A stretch of DNA of 39,540 nucleotides from Gammaproteobacteria bacterium (GCA_029287575.1 JARFQW010000090.1:1-39540); one strand, 5' to 3'. Counted from the stretch's first letter, positions 1-10,081 are shown. Made by a program: numbers and translations. The notes: a model not told the origin generated them from the letters alone.

Positions 1-982
1 CGTCTTGTTGCTCCCAGACCACGAAGCGAGCCTCGACCCGGTAGCCATCGCCTAGCCGGGTCCATTCTTCCGGCGGCGAGACGATATCGGCGATCACCAG
101 AACCCGCTGTTCCTCGACGCCCAGGGCGCTGATCTTCGTGAAGCCCGTGGGCTCGACCGTTCGCACCCGCGCCTGCAGGGGGGCGTCTCCGCCCCAGCGT
201 TCGAGCAAAACCCGCCCGCCCGGAGTAATCCGCACGGCATCCTTGGACAGGACGTCGACCTCCACCTCGAGGAGGGTCGGGTCGCCGATTTCCAGGAGCG
301 CCTGGCCGCCGCTGACAAGACCTTCGCTCTCGTGAACCCGCTTGAGAATTCGCCCGCCAACGGGGGAGGTAACCAGCACCGTTTCCATGGGTTCGGCGTC
401 GGGGCTTGCGGCGGAATAATTCAATGCGGTCAGCGCGGCATCGAGCTCGTAGCGCGCAACATCGACCGCGGACTCCGCCGCGCGCACCGCCGCCCGAGTC
501 GCCCGCATGACGCTTTCCGCCTCGTCGAGCAGGGACTGGGCAATGAGCTCCCGCTCGCGAAGGGCTTTCTGCCGCTGGTACTCGATCATGGCCTGGTCGG
601 CCTGTGCTTCGGCCCGGCGGGCCTCGGCCTCAGAGCGGGCAAGGCTCGAACGGGCACCGGCGACACGCGCTTCGGCCTCGGCCCGGCTGCGCGGGTCCAG
701 AACCCGTGAGCGGACCGGCTCGAGCTCCACGAGCGGCTGGCCCGGCTCGATGGCATCGCCCACGTCGAGTTCGATGCGGCGCGCGTACCCGTCCACCGGT
801 GCGGTGACGACGTACCGGTCCTTCACGCGGGTGCGGCCTTCTTCCTCGACGGTAATGCGTAGCGTCTGACGGGTCACTTCGACGGTGTCCGCCCCCAGCG
901 GCCTGGGACGGAAACCCCAGGCCAGGCCGCCGATAATGGCGACGGCAACAAGAGCCAGCGTGACGATTCTGCCGGTTGGCAT
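1..982 (-). CDS. HlyD/RND-type efflux periplasmic adaptor subunit (partial, C-terminus beyond window)
   Basis: Periplasmic adaptor (membrane fusion protein) that would link the ABC permease encoded just upstream to an outer-membrane channel or act as its periplasmic partner. The visible 327 residues start with a signal-anchor helix (residues about 6-24), then a lipoyl/barrel half (TAPVDGYARRIELDVGD), a long Ala/Glu/Arg-rich coiled-coil hairpin (about residues 95-185), the second lipoyl half (VTSPVGGRILKRVHESEG) and the start of the beta-barrel domain. This is the usual adaptor order. The start is the ATG at 980-982, only 3 bases after the permease stop, so translation is probably coupled. The gene continues past base 1, so its true length is unknown. 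Family is secure from architecture; the transported substrate is not. Confidence 0.9.
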   Translation of the reverse strand, partial: MPTGRIVTLALVAVAIIGGLAWGFRPRPLGADTVEVTRQTLRITVEEEGRTRVKDRYVVTAPVDGYARRIELDVGDAIEPGQPLVELEPVRSRVLDPRSRAEAEARVAGARSSLARSEAEARRAEAQADQAMIEYQRQKALRERELIAQSLLDEAESVMRATRAAVRAAESAVDVARYELDAALTALNYSAASPDAEPMETVLVTSPVGGRILKRVHESEGLVSGGQALLEIGDPTLLEVEVDVLSKDAVRITPGGRVLLERWGGDAPLQARVRTVEPTGFTKISALGVEEQRVLVIADIVSPPEEWTRLGDGYRVEARFVVWEQQD

Positions 983-985
983 CCC

Positions 986-3355
986 TTACTCCCGGGTCTT
1001 GAGCACTTCGATCAGATCGAGACGCGAAAGGTTACGCCAGATGGCGAACGCCGTCAGGGCGAAGGACAGGAGAATGATGCCCGCCGAAAGCGCGTAGGTG
1101 GACGGGTGGATGATCAGCGGCACCCGATAAAGATCGGAACGGAAGGCATGGGCGAGAAACGCGGACAGGCCGATCCCGAAGACAAAACCGAGCGGAATCG
1201 CAGCCAGGGTCAGCAGGCCCATCTCTCCCAGGAGAATGTAAGCGATTTCGCCCTTTGTGAATCCCAGGACCCGCAGGGAGGCTAGTTCGCGGGCCCGTTC
1301 CGAAAGCGCCACCCGTGCGGAGTTGTAGACCACGCCAAAGGCAATGAACCCCCCGAGCAGGGCGGTGACGAAGGCAAAATAGAGGATTGTTTCGTCCATC
1401 ATTTCCCGAAACTGCGAGATCGCCGTTTCCCGGATCACGGTCCCCGCCACCCGGGGTGTGTCCTTGAGTTCCCGGTAGATCTCGTTCTCCCGGCCCTCGG
1501 CGACGGCGAGGTACGCCGCACTGATCGCCGGGCCCTCGCGCATCAGCTCGTTGAGCGCATCGCGCTTCATGTAGGCATGAACACCCAGGTACTCGGAGGT
1601 CACCGCGGCGACCGGGACCTGGAATACCGGCCGGGAGCCCTCGAGCACTTCGACGGTGACACTGTCTCCGGGAGCGACTCCCAGCATGTCGGTCGCGAGA
1701 TACCCGGTGAGCACCAGGCCCGCTTCCGGGATCGGTACTTCGCGCAGATCTGCATCGAGAATGTGCTGGAGGGACCGGCCATCCTCGACCCCTCTCACCG
1801 CCATGCGGTGGCTGCGATGGCCAAACGACAAGCGCGCCGGCACCAGCCGATAGACCTCTGTCTGCTCCACGCCGTCGAGGCGGCTCAGAGAGTATCTCGC
1901 CCTGCGTGGCGTCGGTTCGGTGAACAGCACGGTCATGTCTTCGCGCTGGCTGAGACCGTACTGATACTCCACCATGTATTCGATGGCGTCTTCCTGAAAG
2001 TTCGTGATCATCAGAATCGAACAGGCCAGGGACATGCCAATGACCGTCAGCAGCGCTTTATAAGGCCGCCGCTCGATGTGCCGGAAGATCATGCGCGTGG
2101 GTTCGGAAAAACGGCCCCGAAGCCCCAGCCGCTCCAGCAGCGTGGCCCGGTAGACGGGCGGCGGCTCGGGCCGCATGCCCTCGGCGGGGGACAGGGCGGC
2201 GGCGCGGCGCACAGCCCACAAGGTACCGGCTAGCGCGGCCGCCAGGGTAACCGAGACCGCGCTGGCGACAATGCCGGGTTCGAGGCGGAACTCCAGGTAA
2301 GGGAAGCTGTAGAAATCCCGGTAGACGGCAGCGAGGCCGCGGGCAAAGAAGGCGCCGACAACGATTCCCGCGGCCAGACCCATGGCGGTAATGGCCAGCA
2401 CGAGCTTGACATAATGAACGGCAATGTCGCCCGTGCTGTAGCCGAATGCCTTGAGCGTGGCGATCTGGTCCCGCTCGGTGGCCACGAGTCGTCCGATAAC
2501 CACGTTCAGCAGGAACGCCGCCACGCTCAGGAAGATAATGGGAAACACCGTCGCCATGGTTTCGAGCTGGCGCAGCTCCTCGGTCATGAAGCGGTGGGAA
2601 AACTGGTCGGCACGAGCGAATGCTCCCAGTCCCCCATAGCGCTCCAGCAATCGATCCAGCCGGGTGATGACTTCCGCATCCGAGGCCCCGGCCTGAAGTG
2701 TCAGGGACACGTCGTTGAAGGCGCCATCCATCTCGAAGGCGGTTGCCAGCGACCTGCGTCCCATCCAGAAGATGCCGAAGCGCTTGTGGTCGGGGAAAAA
2801 CGCGCCGGGGGGTATGGCGTACATGTATTCCGGCGACAACGCGATGCCGACAATCCTCAGCACTTCGCGGTGGCCCTTGATGGTGACGTCGAGGCGGTCC
2901 CCCGGGACGAACCCGTGGGCCAGAGCGAACTCTTCGCTCACGGCGATCTCGTCCTCACTACGGGGCGCAGGCAGGCGCCCAGATTTGAGGTACGGCACGT
3001 TCAGCGCGGGTTTCTCGAATTCCGGGAGTGACACCAGCCGCCCGGTGACCGGATCGTCGAAACCCGCGACGTCCACGGTCACCGGGGCGATAACGCGGGT
3101 TTCGACCCGGTCGACGCCCGGCAGCGTGGCGATCCGATCCGCGAGGGACTCCGGCGCGCGTTTGAGCTGAGCAAAGACCTCGGCAAAGTGCTGTTCGGAG
3201 TAATACCGGCTCAGGGTAAGCGCCAGTGAGTCGTAGGCCGCAAGCGACATGACGAAGGTCGACACGCCGCCAACAAGAACCAGCCCGATGGCCGCCGCCA
3301 TGCCGCGCATGTGCCACAGGTCGCGAAGCAGTTTCCTGTTCAGCGCGCGCATCAC
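986..3355 (-). CDS. ABC transporter permease with two FtsX-like domains
   Basis: Inner-membrane permease of 789 residues in the MacB/LolE superfamily. One signal-anchor helix near residues 18-40 is followed by a large periplasmic domain (about 45-265), three helices (about 270-375), a linker, then a second copy: a helix near 430-450, a periplasmic domain to about 660 and three final helices. The duplicated FtsX layout (about eight helices) matches the long permeases that pair with a separate LolD-like ATPase and often handle lipids, lipoproteins or peptides. Its ATG overlaps the ATPase stop by 4 bases (ATGA), and the HlyD-type adaptor follows 3 bases later, so the three genes form one operon. 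Substrate cannot be read from sequence. Confidence 0.92.
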   Translation of the reverse strand: MMRALNRKLLRDLWHMRGMAAAIGLVLVGGVSTFVMSLAAYDSLALTLSRYYSEQHFAEVFAQLKRAPESLADRIATLPGVDRVETRVIAPVTVDVAGFDDPVTGRLVSLPEFEKPALNVPYLKSGRLPAPRSEDEIAVSEEFALAHGFVPGDRLDVTIKGHREVLRIVGIALSPEYMYAIPPGAFFPDHKRFGIFWMGRRSLATAFEMDGAFNDVSLTLQAGASDAEVITRLDRLLERYGGLGAFARADQFSHRFMTEELRQLETMATVFPIIFLSVAAFLLNVVIGRLVATERDQIATLKAFGYSTGDIAVHYVKLVLAITAMGLAAGIVVGAFFARGLAAVYRDFYSFPYLEFRLEPGIVASAVSVTLAAALAGTLWAVRRAAALSPAEGMRPEPPPVYRATLLERLGLRGRFSEPTRMIFRHIERRPYKALLTVIGMSLACSILMITNFQEDAIEYMVEYQYGLSQREDMTVLFTEPTPRRARYSLSRLDGVEQTEVYRLVPARLSFGHRSHRMAVRGVEDGRSLQHILDADLREVPIPEAGLVLTGYLATDMLGVAPGDSVTVEVLEGSRPVFQVPVAAVTSEYLGVHAYMKRDALNELMREGPAISAAYLAVAEGRENEIYRELKDTPRVAGTVIRETAISQFREMMDETILYFAFVTALLGGFIAFGVVYNSARVALSERARELASLRVLGFTKGEIAYILLGEMGLLTLAAIPLGFVFGIGLSAFLAHAFRSDLYRVPLIIHPSTYALSAGIILLSFALTAFAIWRNLSRLDLIEVLKTRE

Positions 3356-4086
3356 CAGCTCAGTTCGGCCGGCGCCAGCTTGTGCTGGTTCGATTCCACG
3401 GCGCCGATCTGGCCATTGGCGAGACGGATCACCCGGTCGGCCATTTGGGCAATCGCCGCGTTGTGGGTAATAACGGCTGTGGTCGTGCCCAGTTCCCGGT
3501 TCGCGGTTTCCAGGGCTTCCAGCACCACGATACCCGTTTCGGAGTCCAGGGCGCCGGTGGGCTCATCGCACAACAGTACCGCGGGGCGCTTGGCGATCGC
3601 CCGGGCAATCGCCACCCGCTGCTGCTCGCCTCCGGAAAGCTGGGCTGGAAAATGATCCAGGCGCGCGCCCATGCCGACCAGCTCAAGGGCTTCCTCGGGG
3701 CGCATGGCCCCGGAGACGATTTCCGTCACCGCCGCGACGTTCTCCCTGGCCGTGAGGCTGGGAATCAGGTTGTAGAACTGGAACACAAAGCCCACGTGAT
3801 CACGCCGGAACTCCGTGAGCTCTTTCTCGGAGGCCCGGGTGAGCTCGTGGCCGTGATACAGGACCGTTCCGGCCGTCGCGCTGTCGAGGCCGCCGAGTAT
3901 GTTGAGCAGCGTGGACTTGCCGCTGCCCGAGGGCCCCAGCAGAACCACCAGTTCGCCGCTGTACAAGTCCAGATCCACACCCCTGAGCGCGTGCACCTGA
4001 ATCTCGCCCATGTCATAGACCTTGGTTAGCCCGTGGGCGTGGAACACGGTACGGGGTGGCGTAACTTGACGGTCCGACTGGATCAT
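3352..4086 (-). CDS. ABC transporter ATP-binding protein, LolD/MacB-type
   Basis: Cytoplasmic ATPase of 244 residues that powers the neighbouring FtsX-type permease. The Walker A loop GPSGSGKST is at residues 51-59, the ABC signature [14 protein letters not shown] lies in the second half, and Walker B is [12 protein letters not shown] with a following H-loop histidine (AVITHN). The [14 protein letters not shown] stretch after the Q-loop is typical of the LolD/MacB branch. It is the first gene of the operon; 57 bases separate it from the upstream membrane protein gene on the same strand. The start ATG at 4084-4086 gives a normal family length. Assignment to the branch is firm, the specific cargo is unknown. 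Confidence 0.95.
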   Translation of the reverse strand: MIQSDRQVTPPRTVFHAHGLTKVYDMGEIQVHALRGVDLDLYSGELVVLLGPSGSGKSTLLNILGGLDSATAGTVLYHGHELTRASEKELTEFRRDHVGFVFQFYNLIPSLTARENVAAVTEIVSGAMRPEEALELVGMGARLDHFPAQLSGGEQQRVAIARAIAKRPAVLLCDEPTGALDSETGIVVLEALETANRELGTTTAVITHNAAIAQMADRVIRLANGQIGAVESNQHKLAPAELSW

Positions 4087-4143
4087 GACCCCCAGTGTAC
4101 GGGCGCCGGTGGGCGGGTCACAGGGGCGGTTAGCGCGGCGGAT

Positions 4144-4842
4144 TCAGACGGCGGGGAGAAACTCCACCAGGAACCAGAACAGGGCGACGTTGCCCAGATA
4201 CAGCGTCATGACGGCAAACGCTGCGGTCAGACGAAGCAGGAGCCCGCAATCGCCGACCTGGCGCCACGCCAGCCATGCGGACAGGCCGAGGACTGTTTCC
4301 GGAACCAGCAGATACACGGCAACGTGCGCCACCGTGGTTACGTTGATGGCGTGCCAGACCGGTATGGCCCACAGAGTCGCCTCCGCAGCGGTGAACACGA
4401 GACAGGACGCCAGGGCGGCCCCCGGCAGGCCGCCGGACTCGCCGGCATGCAGCACGAGGAACAGCGGTATGACCCATAGCCCTGCCATGAATACCGGCAC
4501 GGATCCCAGAAACGGGCTGCCGGTGTCGGGGAAGACCAGCACGCCCAGATGGGCCGACAGGAACGCGTCCGGGAGGATCATGAGGACGCTCAGGGGCAGG
4601 AGGAAACGCCACATCGAGAGACTCACCCGGTCGCGGCGGGCGAGGCACCACAAAGGCAACGCGGCGTTGTAGATGAGGGTCAGCAGGAGAATCGCCCGTC
4701 CTGACTGGTCCCGGCCAATGGTGATCCCAAGCACACAGGCGAGCGCAAAAACCACGTGGACCCCCAGGACAGCGCGGACCCGGGCCTTTCGGGAGCGCGC
4801 CGCCTCGGGCACCGGCTCGGACGACATGGCGGAGGTTGTCAC
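4144..4842 (-). CDS. Seven-helix membrane protein of unknown function
   Basis: I do not recognise this 232-residue protein. It shows about seven hydrophobic segments (near residues 25-42, 50-68, 78-104, 116-132, 142-162, 171-193 and 204-230) with short loops, so it is an integral inner-membrane protein. No heme-ligand pairs, cysteine motifs or transporter signatures stand out. It begins 18 bases after the stop of the molybdopterin oxidoreductase gene, so the two are probably co-transcribed; a membrane-anchor or quinone-interacting role is possible but is only inference from position. The longest start is GTG at 4842; an in-frame ATG at 4827 is an alternative, and neither has a clear Shine-Dalgarno sequence. 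Confidence 0.75.
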   Translation of the reverse strand: MTTSAMSSEPVPEAARSRKARVRAVLGVHVVFALACVLGITIGRDQSGRAILLLTLIYNAALPLWCLARRDRVSLSMWRFLLPLSVLMILPDAFLSAHLGVLVFPDTGSPFLGSVPVFMAGLWVIPLFLVLHAGESGGLPGAALASCLVFTAAEATLWAIPVWHAINVTTVAHVAVYLLVPETVLGLSAWLAWRQVGDCGLLLRLTAAFAVMTLYLGNVALFWFLVEFLPAV

Positions 4843-4860
4843 GCGCGGCCGCGGCCCTGG

Positions 4861-7032
4861 TCAGGCCAGCTGCGCCCTGGGTTGCGGCTGCTCGGACTCG
4901 ACGGTGACCGGTACCCCGGACAGGGCGGCATTTCCTGACAAGAGATCCACCCGGAGTTCGTCGGTCAGGTCGTTGACGCTGGCGCCCGGATGTTTCTCGG
5001 CAACCCGCAGCCGCACGCCGTCGCGATCGTGGCCGAATCCGTGCGGCAGACAGACGACTCCCGGCATCATGGCGTCGGTGATTTCCACGGGCACCACCAC
5101 CTCTCCCGCCCGGGAGCGGACCCGGGCCAGGGCACCGTCGGTCAGAACCCGCTGGCGGGCGTCGTCCGGATGGATCTGCAGACAGCAGCGATCGGCGCCC
5201 TTCATCAGTCGCGGGTAGTTGTGCATCCAGGAGTTGTTGCTGCGGGGCTGCCGCCGGCTGATCAGGACGAGCTCGTCCCTAGCTCCGGGCTCGGCCCGAA
5301 GCGATGCGGCCAGCCTGTCGAGGTCGTCGATAAACTGCTTCGGGGCGGCGGCGATACGCCGGTCCGGCGTTTTCAGGCGCTCACGCAGGGACGGTTCCAG
5401 ACCGCCGAGATCGATACCGTGGGGAGCGCTCATGACCTGGCGAAAATCCAGCGTATGGGCATATGGCCCGTTGCGCAGCAGCCGCTCCAGCAAGCCGGTG
5501 GGACCCTGGCGGCGCAGATACCAGCGCAGTGCCCGGCCCTTGAGACGCTCCAGCCACGGGGAGCCGTCCAGTCGTGCCGCCAGTTCGAGAAGGATCTCCC
5601 AGTCATGAAGCGCGCCGTCGCCCGGAGGGAATAACGCCGGCGAATAACGCGCGGTATTACGGATCGCCAGCTGGTGGAAGACAATATCGTAATGGTCGTG
5701 TTCCAGCGGTCCGGTTGGCGGCAGGATGAGGTCCGCATGCCGGGTCGTTTCGTTGATGTACAGATCGATGGACAGCATGAAGTCCAGGCCGGCGAGGGCT
5801 TCGTCGAGCTTGCGACCGTTCGGCGTGGACAGCACCGGATTGCCGGCGATCGTTACCAGGGCCCTGGCGGCGTCGTCGCCTCCGGTGAGCATATCCTCGG
5901 CGAGGGTCGCCACGGGCAATTCACCGGCGAATTCGGGCAGTCCGCGAACGCTGCTCTTGAAACGTGCAAAACCACCCCGGCTGGAGAGGGACAGCAGATC
6001 CACGGCGGGTCTGGGAAACATCGCGCCGCCCGCGCGGTCCATGTTCCCGGTAACGAGATTCAGCACGTTTACCAGCCACTGGCACAGGCCGCCGAAGGCC
6101 TGTACGGAGACGCCCATGCGCCCGTAGGCGACGGCGCTCTTTGCACCGCAGAAGTCGTCCGCGAGCCGGCGAACGGATTCTGCTGGGACGCCGGTTGCGC
6201 CACTGACTGCCTCGGGCGTGTAGGGCGCGAGGGCAGCCGCCAGTTCATCGACGCCGTCCACAAGGTCGGCGAGGCCGCCGAGCCTGTCCGGATGCTCGGT
6301 CAGAACGATCTGGACCAGCGCCGCCAGCAGCAGGGCGTCGCTGCCCGGCCGAACGAAGAGATGCTCGTCGGCGAAGCCCGTGGTTTCCGTGCGCCGGGGA
6401 TCGACCACGACAATCCGGCCACCGCGTTCACGAATCGCCTTCAGGCGCTTCTTGATATCCGGGGCCGTCATGATGCTGCCGTTGGAGACAACCGGATTGG
6501 CGCCGAATATGAGGAGGAAATCTGTCCGGTCCAGGTCCGGTACGGGCAGGAGGAACTGGTGACCGAACATCAGATAGGCGGCGAGGTGATGGGGCAGCTG
6601 ATCCACGGACGTCGCGGAGTATCTGCGCCCGGCGCGCAGTGACCGGTAGAACGGTGGCGCGAACAGTATCGAGCCCCAGTTGTGGACGTTCGGGTTACCA
6701 GCGTAGACCGCAACGGCCTTGCGGCCATACCGGCCCCGGATCTTGCGAAGCGCGTCGGCGGCCTCGTCCAGGGCTTCAGGCCACGGTACGGGCGCGAAGC
6801 CGGATGCGGTTCGGCGCATGGGCTGGCGGAGGCGGTCGGGATCGTCGTGAATGTCCTTCAGGGCCACGGCCTTTGGGCAGATATGGCCGCGGCTGAACGG
6901 ATCCGCCTTGTCCCCCCTTATCGAACGGATTGCACCACCGGCCACGCGAATCTCGAGACCGCAGATTGCCTCGCACAGGCTGCAGGCCCGGTAGTGCACC
7001 TTTTCCTCGGCGGGTGTTGGCTCTCCCGTCAT
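4861..7032 (-). CDS. Molybdopterin-dependent oxidoreductase (DMSO reductase superfamily), substrate unassigned
   Basis: Large catalytic subunit of 723 residues binding a Mo/W-bis-pterin cofactor and one 4Fe-4S cluster. The N-terminal cluster ligands are C17, C20, C24 and C52 (CSLCEAIC, then ICPK). The pterin-binding core follows, and the C-terminal cap (from about residue 610, NNSWMHNYPRL) ends in a molydopterin-dinucleotide-binding fold. There is no Tat signal, so it should be cytoplasmic. Where formate dehydrogenases and Nas/Nap enzymes carry Sec or Cys as metal ligand, the local sequence here is YSATSVDQ, without Cys, so formate is not a safe guess. The ATG at 7032 has GGAGG 8 bases upstream; a longer reading frame to 7083 lacks this support. 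The next gene is a membrane protein 18 bases downstream. No FdhD or ferredoxin gene is adjacent. Confidence 0.9.
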   Translation of the reverse strand: MTGEPTPAEEKVHYRACSLCEAICGLEIRVAGGAIRSIRGDKADPFSRGHICPKAVALKDIHDDPDRLRQPMRRTASGFAPVPWPEALDEAADALRKIRGRYGRKAVAVYAGNPNVHNWGSILFAPPFYRSLRAGRRYSATSVDQLPHHLAAYLMFGHQFLLPVPDLDRTDFLLIFGANPVVSNGSIMTAPDIKKRLKAIRERGGRIVVVDPRRTETTGFADEHLFVRPGSDALLLAALVQIVLTEHPDRLGGLADLVDGVDELAAALAPYTPEAVSGATGVPAESVRRLADDFCGAKSAVAYGRMGVSVQAFGGLCQWLVNVLNLVTGNMDRAGGAMFPRPAVDLLSLSSRGGFARFKSSVRGLPEFAGELPVATLAEDMLTGGDDAARALVTIAGNPVLSTPNGRKLDEALAGLDFMLSIDLYINETTRHADLILPPTGPLEHDHYDIVFHQLAIRNTARYSPALFPPGDGALHDWEILLELAARLDGSPWLERLKGRALRWYLRRQGPTGLLERLLRNGPYAHTLDFRQVMSAPHGIDLGGLEPSLRERLKTPDRRIAAAPKQFIDDLDRLAASLRAEPGARDELVLISRRQPRSNNSWMHNYPRLMKGADRCCLQIHPDDARQRVLTDGALARVRSRAGEVVVPVEITDAMMPGVVCLPHGFGHDRDGVRLRVAEKHPGASVNDLTDELRVDLLSGNAALSGVPVTVESEQPQPRAQLA

Positions 7033-7178
7033 CGGCTGATCCTCCAAGCGCTCACGGCACCCTACCGCGCATGTGGGCAACATGCACGCCGGCGTGGGCC
7101 GGCACGAAAGCGCCGGCGCAAGCTTGGTGGTCCGGCGGAGGTCAGGACCGGTCCGCCGCTATCCGGCGGTCGAGGACC

Positions 7179-7328
7179 CTACCGGGGATGGCTGAAGTAC
7201 GGCGCGGGCCCTTGTTTGCTGTCCTTGGATACAGGCTTGTCCTTCAGCACGCTCCAGACCAGGACCCCGATTGCGAAAGCCAGCGGGGCATACAGCCGGG
7301 ATGACATCCAGATTTCAATCGGAATCAT
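7179..7328 (-). CDS. Small single-helix membrane protein, hypothetical
   Basis: A 49-residue reading frame with an ATG at 7328 preceded by AGGAG about 9 bases upstream. It encodes one hydrophobic segment (LYAPLAFAIGVLVWSVL) followed by a short charged tail rich in Lys, Ser and Pro. It lies between the NnrU gene and the molybdopterin oxidoreductase on the same strand. The well-placed ribosome-binding site and the helix/tail layout argue for a real small protein; no family is recognised. A longer frame reaching 7511 is open but has no hydrophobic or domain logic upstream of this methionine. Confidence 0.5.
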   Translation of the reverse strand: MIPIEIWMSSRLYAPLAFAIGVLVWSVLKDKPVSKDSKQGPAPYFSHPR

Positions 7329-7559
7329 TGAATGGAACTCCTGCTTTGGATCAGGTCGGCAGCCCGGGGACACAGAGGAGGGGGGAGGGTGGACAATCGC
7401 GAGATCCCCGGGCCGCCCGAGAAGGTCTCTCGCGACGTCGGGGCGAAGTTTGCCGGTAAGCGCTCGCCGAATCTTGACCGCAGGCCGCAGGATTTTTGCA
7501 GCTTGCGGCATTCCCCGGGGGGCGTCCGGGCCCTGTCTGAAGCCTTGACCGAGGCCCCG

Positions 7560-8114
7560 CTAGCGCAGGGCCACGCCGAACAGCCAGCCATGGGCATGCA
7601 GGATGAGCCCATAGAGAAGGACGGCGCCTAGCAGAGCGAAACCGTCGTACTTGATCGATACGGTCCCGTCGTCTTTCGTCTTGCCCCGGGCGATAGCCAG
7701 GATTGCCGAGACCACCGCATAGACCGCGAAACTGCCGAAGAGAATCACCGAATAGAGGTCGCCGTTCGCGGCAAGATGCAGGCCTGCCCACAGGAGGATA
7801 CCCAGCGACATCGGGTGGCGCAGCAGGCGCCGTGTCCAGGTTTTCATATTGGCGGCGGCCAGCAGAAAAAAGGCCAGCGGCATGGCATGCAGCGCCATGG
7901 CCCGGCCCGTGAGTGTCGGTGCGTAGACGTGAATGTACTCACGCCCGGAATAACCGATGGCGACGAGGACCAGCCCGGCCAGGGCGACCAGCGAGTAGAC
8001 CAGGCGATACCGCCCGGGACCCAGCGACGCCACCAGTCCGTCCCGGACCGAGGGGATGGTCGGCAGGAGATGGCCCGCGAAGAAAATCAGCAGGCCGGCA
8101 ATCATTACGCCCAT
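7560..8114 (-). CDS. NnrU family membrane protein
   Basis: Integral membrane protein of 184 residues with five to six helices, recognised as NnrU by the opening LLIFFAGHLLP, the GREYIHVYAP stretch and the RHPMSLGILLWAGLHLAANGD motif with conserved histidines. NnrU was first linked to nitric oxide/denitrification gene clusters, and the fold resembles isoprenoid/heme-associated methyltransferase-like membrane proteins. No nir, nor or nos gene lies in this window, so a role in denitrification cannot be inferred here. It sits 74 bases downstream of prpE on the same strand. The start could also be the ATG nine bases inside (8105). Confidence 0.85.
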   Translation of the reverse strand: MGVMIAGLLIFFAGHLLPTIPSVRDGLVASLGPGRYRLVYSLVALAGLVLVAIGYSGREYIHVYAPTLTGRAMALHAMPLAFFLLAAANMKTWTRRLLRHPMSLGILLWAGLHLAANGDLYSVILFGSFAVYAVVSAILAIARGKTKDDGTVSIKYDGFALLGAVLLYGLILHAHGWLFGVALR

Positions 8115-8188
8115 CGCATGTCCCGTTCCGATACGCCGGCGAACGCCGGCCGCATCCGAGGATAGCGGCTTTCAGCCGGCGCGTCCCC

Positions 8189-10081
8189 TCAGCGGCGTCC
8201 GTAGCCGATTTCGCCCAGGGCGGTCTCGATCTCGCCCAGGATCGCCGGGTCGTCGATGGTGGCCGGCACGTTGAAGTCCTTGCCGTCGGCAATCTTGCGC
8301 ATGGTCCCGCGCAACACCTTGCCGGAACGGGTTTTCGGCAGTCGGTCGACGATCACCACCTTCTTGAACGACGCAACCGGCCCGACCTTTTCCCGCACGA
8401 GCCTGACCAGATCGGCCTTGATGTCTTCCGGTGTGTGCGTGACACCCGCTTTCAGAACCACGAGGCCAACCGGCAGTTCTCCCTTCAGTTCGTCGGCGGC
8501 CCCGATCACCGCGGCCTCGGCGACATCCGGATGGGCTGACAGCACCTCTTCCATGCCGCCGGTGGAAAGACGATGTCCCGCCGTGTTGATGATGTCGTCG
8601 ATGCGACTCATGATCCACAAATAGGCGTCTTCGTCCCGGTAGCCCGCGTCCCCGGTCAGGTACCAGCCCTCGTGCGTCGAGAGATACGCTTCCACGAAGC
8701 GCTCGTCGTTCTGCCATAGCGTGGCGAGGGTGCCAGGTGGCAGCGGCAGCCGGATCATGATGCTGCCGATTTCACCATCGGGCAGTTCCTGGCCATCCTC
8801 GCCCAGAATCCGCACGTCATAACCGGGCACCGCGCGAGTGGGTGAGCCGGGTCGCACCGGCAATTCCTCGATGCCAAGACAGTTGGCGGCGATCGGCCAG
8901 CCGGTTTCCGTTTGCCACCAGTGGTCGATGACCGGAATACCCAGTTTTTCCTGAGCCCAGAGCAGGGTGTCCGGATCACACCGCTCGCCCGCAAGAAACA
9001 GGGCGCGCAGTTTCGACAGGTCGTACTGGCCGATATATGTGCCGTCCGGATCTTCCCTCTTGATGGCCCGGAAAGCCGTCGGCGCGGTGAACATCACGTC
9101 CACCCCGTACTCGGAAATGACCCGCCAGAACGCACCGGGATCGGGGGTGCCTACGGGTTTGCCCTCATAAAGGACCGTGGTGCACCCGTAGAGCAGCGGG
9201 CCGTAGACGATATAGGAATGACCGACCACCCAGCCCACATCGGAGGCGGCCCAGAAGACGTCCCCGGGTTCCACGCCGTAGACATGCTTCATGCTCCACG
9301 CCAGCGCTACCGCGTGACCTCCATGGTCCCTGACGACACCCTTGGGTATGCCCGTGGTCCCCGACGTGTAGAGAATGTAGAGAGGGTCCGTGGCCGCCAC
9401 GCTCACGCAGTCGGCCGGTTCGGCGTCACTGACCTGCGCTTCCCAGTCCACGTCTCGGCCCTCGGTCATGGCCGCTTCGCATTGCTCGCGCTGAAACACG
9501 ATGCAGTGTTCGGGTTGGTGACTGGCGAGGGTCAGGGCTTCGTCGAGCAACGGTTTGTAAGGAATGACCTTGGCGCCCTCGATGCCGCAGGACGCGGTGA
9601 GTATGGCCTTGGGGCGGGCATCGTTGATACGGGTTGCAAGTTCCTTGGCGGCAAATCCCCCGAAGACCACCGAGTGGATGGCGCCCAGCCTTGCGCACGC
9701 CAGCATGCCGATCACCGTCTGCGGAATCATGGGCATATAAATGATGACCGTGTCGCCGCGTCCCACGCCCTGGCTTGCCAGGGCGCCTGCGAAGCGAGCG
9801 ACCTGATCGGTGAGTTCCGCATAGGAAAAGCGCGCCTTGGTCCCGGTTACCGGACTGTCGTAAATCAGCGCGGTGTGGTCGCCGCGACCGGCCGCCACGT
9901 GGCGGTCGAGGGCGTTGTGACAGGTATTGAGTTCGGCGCCGGCGAACCAGCGGTAGATCGGCGCGGCGCTGGAATCCAGCACCGAGTCCCAGGTCTTGTC
10001 CCAATCGATTGCCGCCGCGGCGTCCGCCCAAAAGCCCTCGGGATCCTCCTGGGATCGCCCGTAGATCTCGTCATAGCCCAT
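8189..10081 (-). CDS. prpE: Propionyl-CoA synthetase (acetyl-CoA synthetase family)
   Basis: AMP-forming acyl-CoA ligase of 630 residues, cytoplasmic, which activates propionate (and likely acetate) to the CoA thioester. The acyl-adenylate motif YTSGTTGIPKGV, the WWQTETGWP substrate/AMP loop, the ADP/hinge region YLTGDAGYRDED and the C-terminal PKTRSGKVLRG with the catalytic, acetylatable lysine are all present. The N-terminus (GYDEIYGRSQEDPEGFW) and the length, close to the 628 residues of enteric PrpE, favour PrpE over Acs, which is longer and starts differently. No prpBCD genes are adjacent, so propionate may feed another route. The ATG at 10081 has a G-rich ribosome-binding site (TGGGGGCAG). 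Specificity is inferred from family likeness. Confidence 0.9.
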   Translation of the reverse strand: MGYDEIYGRSQEDPEGFWADAAAAIDWDKTWDSVLDSSAAPIYRWFAGAELNTCHNALDRHVAAGRGDHTALIYDSPVTGTKARFSYAELTDQVARFAGALASQGVGRGDTVIIYMPMIPQTVIGMLACARLGAIHSVVFGGFAAKELATRINDARPKAILTASCGIEGAKVIPYKPLLDEALTLASHQPEHCIVFQREQCEAAMTEGRDVDWEAQVSDAEPADCVSVAATDPLYILYTSGTTGIPKGVVRDHGGHAVALAWSMKHVYGVEPGDVFWAASDVGWVVGHSYIVYGPLLYGCTTVLYEGKPVGTPDPGAFWRVISEYGVDVMFTAPTAFRAIKREDPDGTYIGQYDLSKLRALFLAGERCDPDTLLWAQEKLGIPVIDHWWQTETGWPIAANCLGIEELPVRPGSPTRAVPGYDVRILGEDGQELPDGEIGSIMIRLPLPPGTLATLWQNDERFVEAYLSTHEGWYLTGDAGYRDEDAYLWIMSRIDDIINTAGHRLSTGGMEEVLSAHPDVAEAAVIGAADELKGELPVGLVVLKAGVTHTPEDIKADLVRLVREKVGPVASFKKVVIVDRLPKTRSGKVLRGTMRKIADGKDFNVPATIDDPAILGEIETALGEIGYGRR

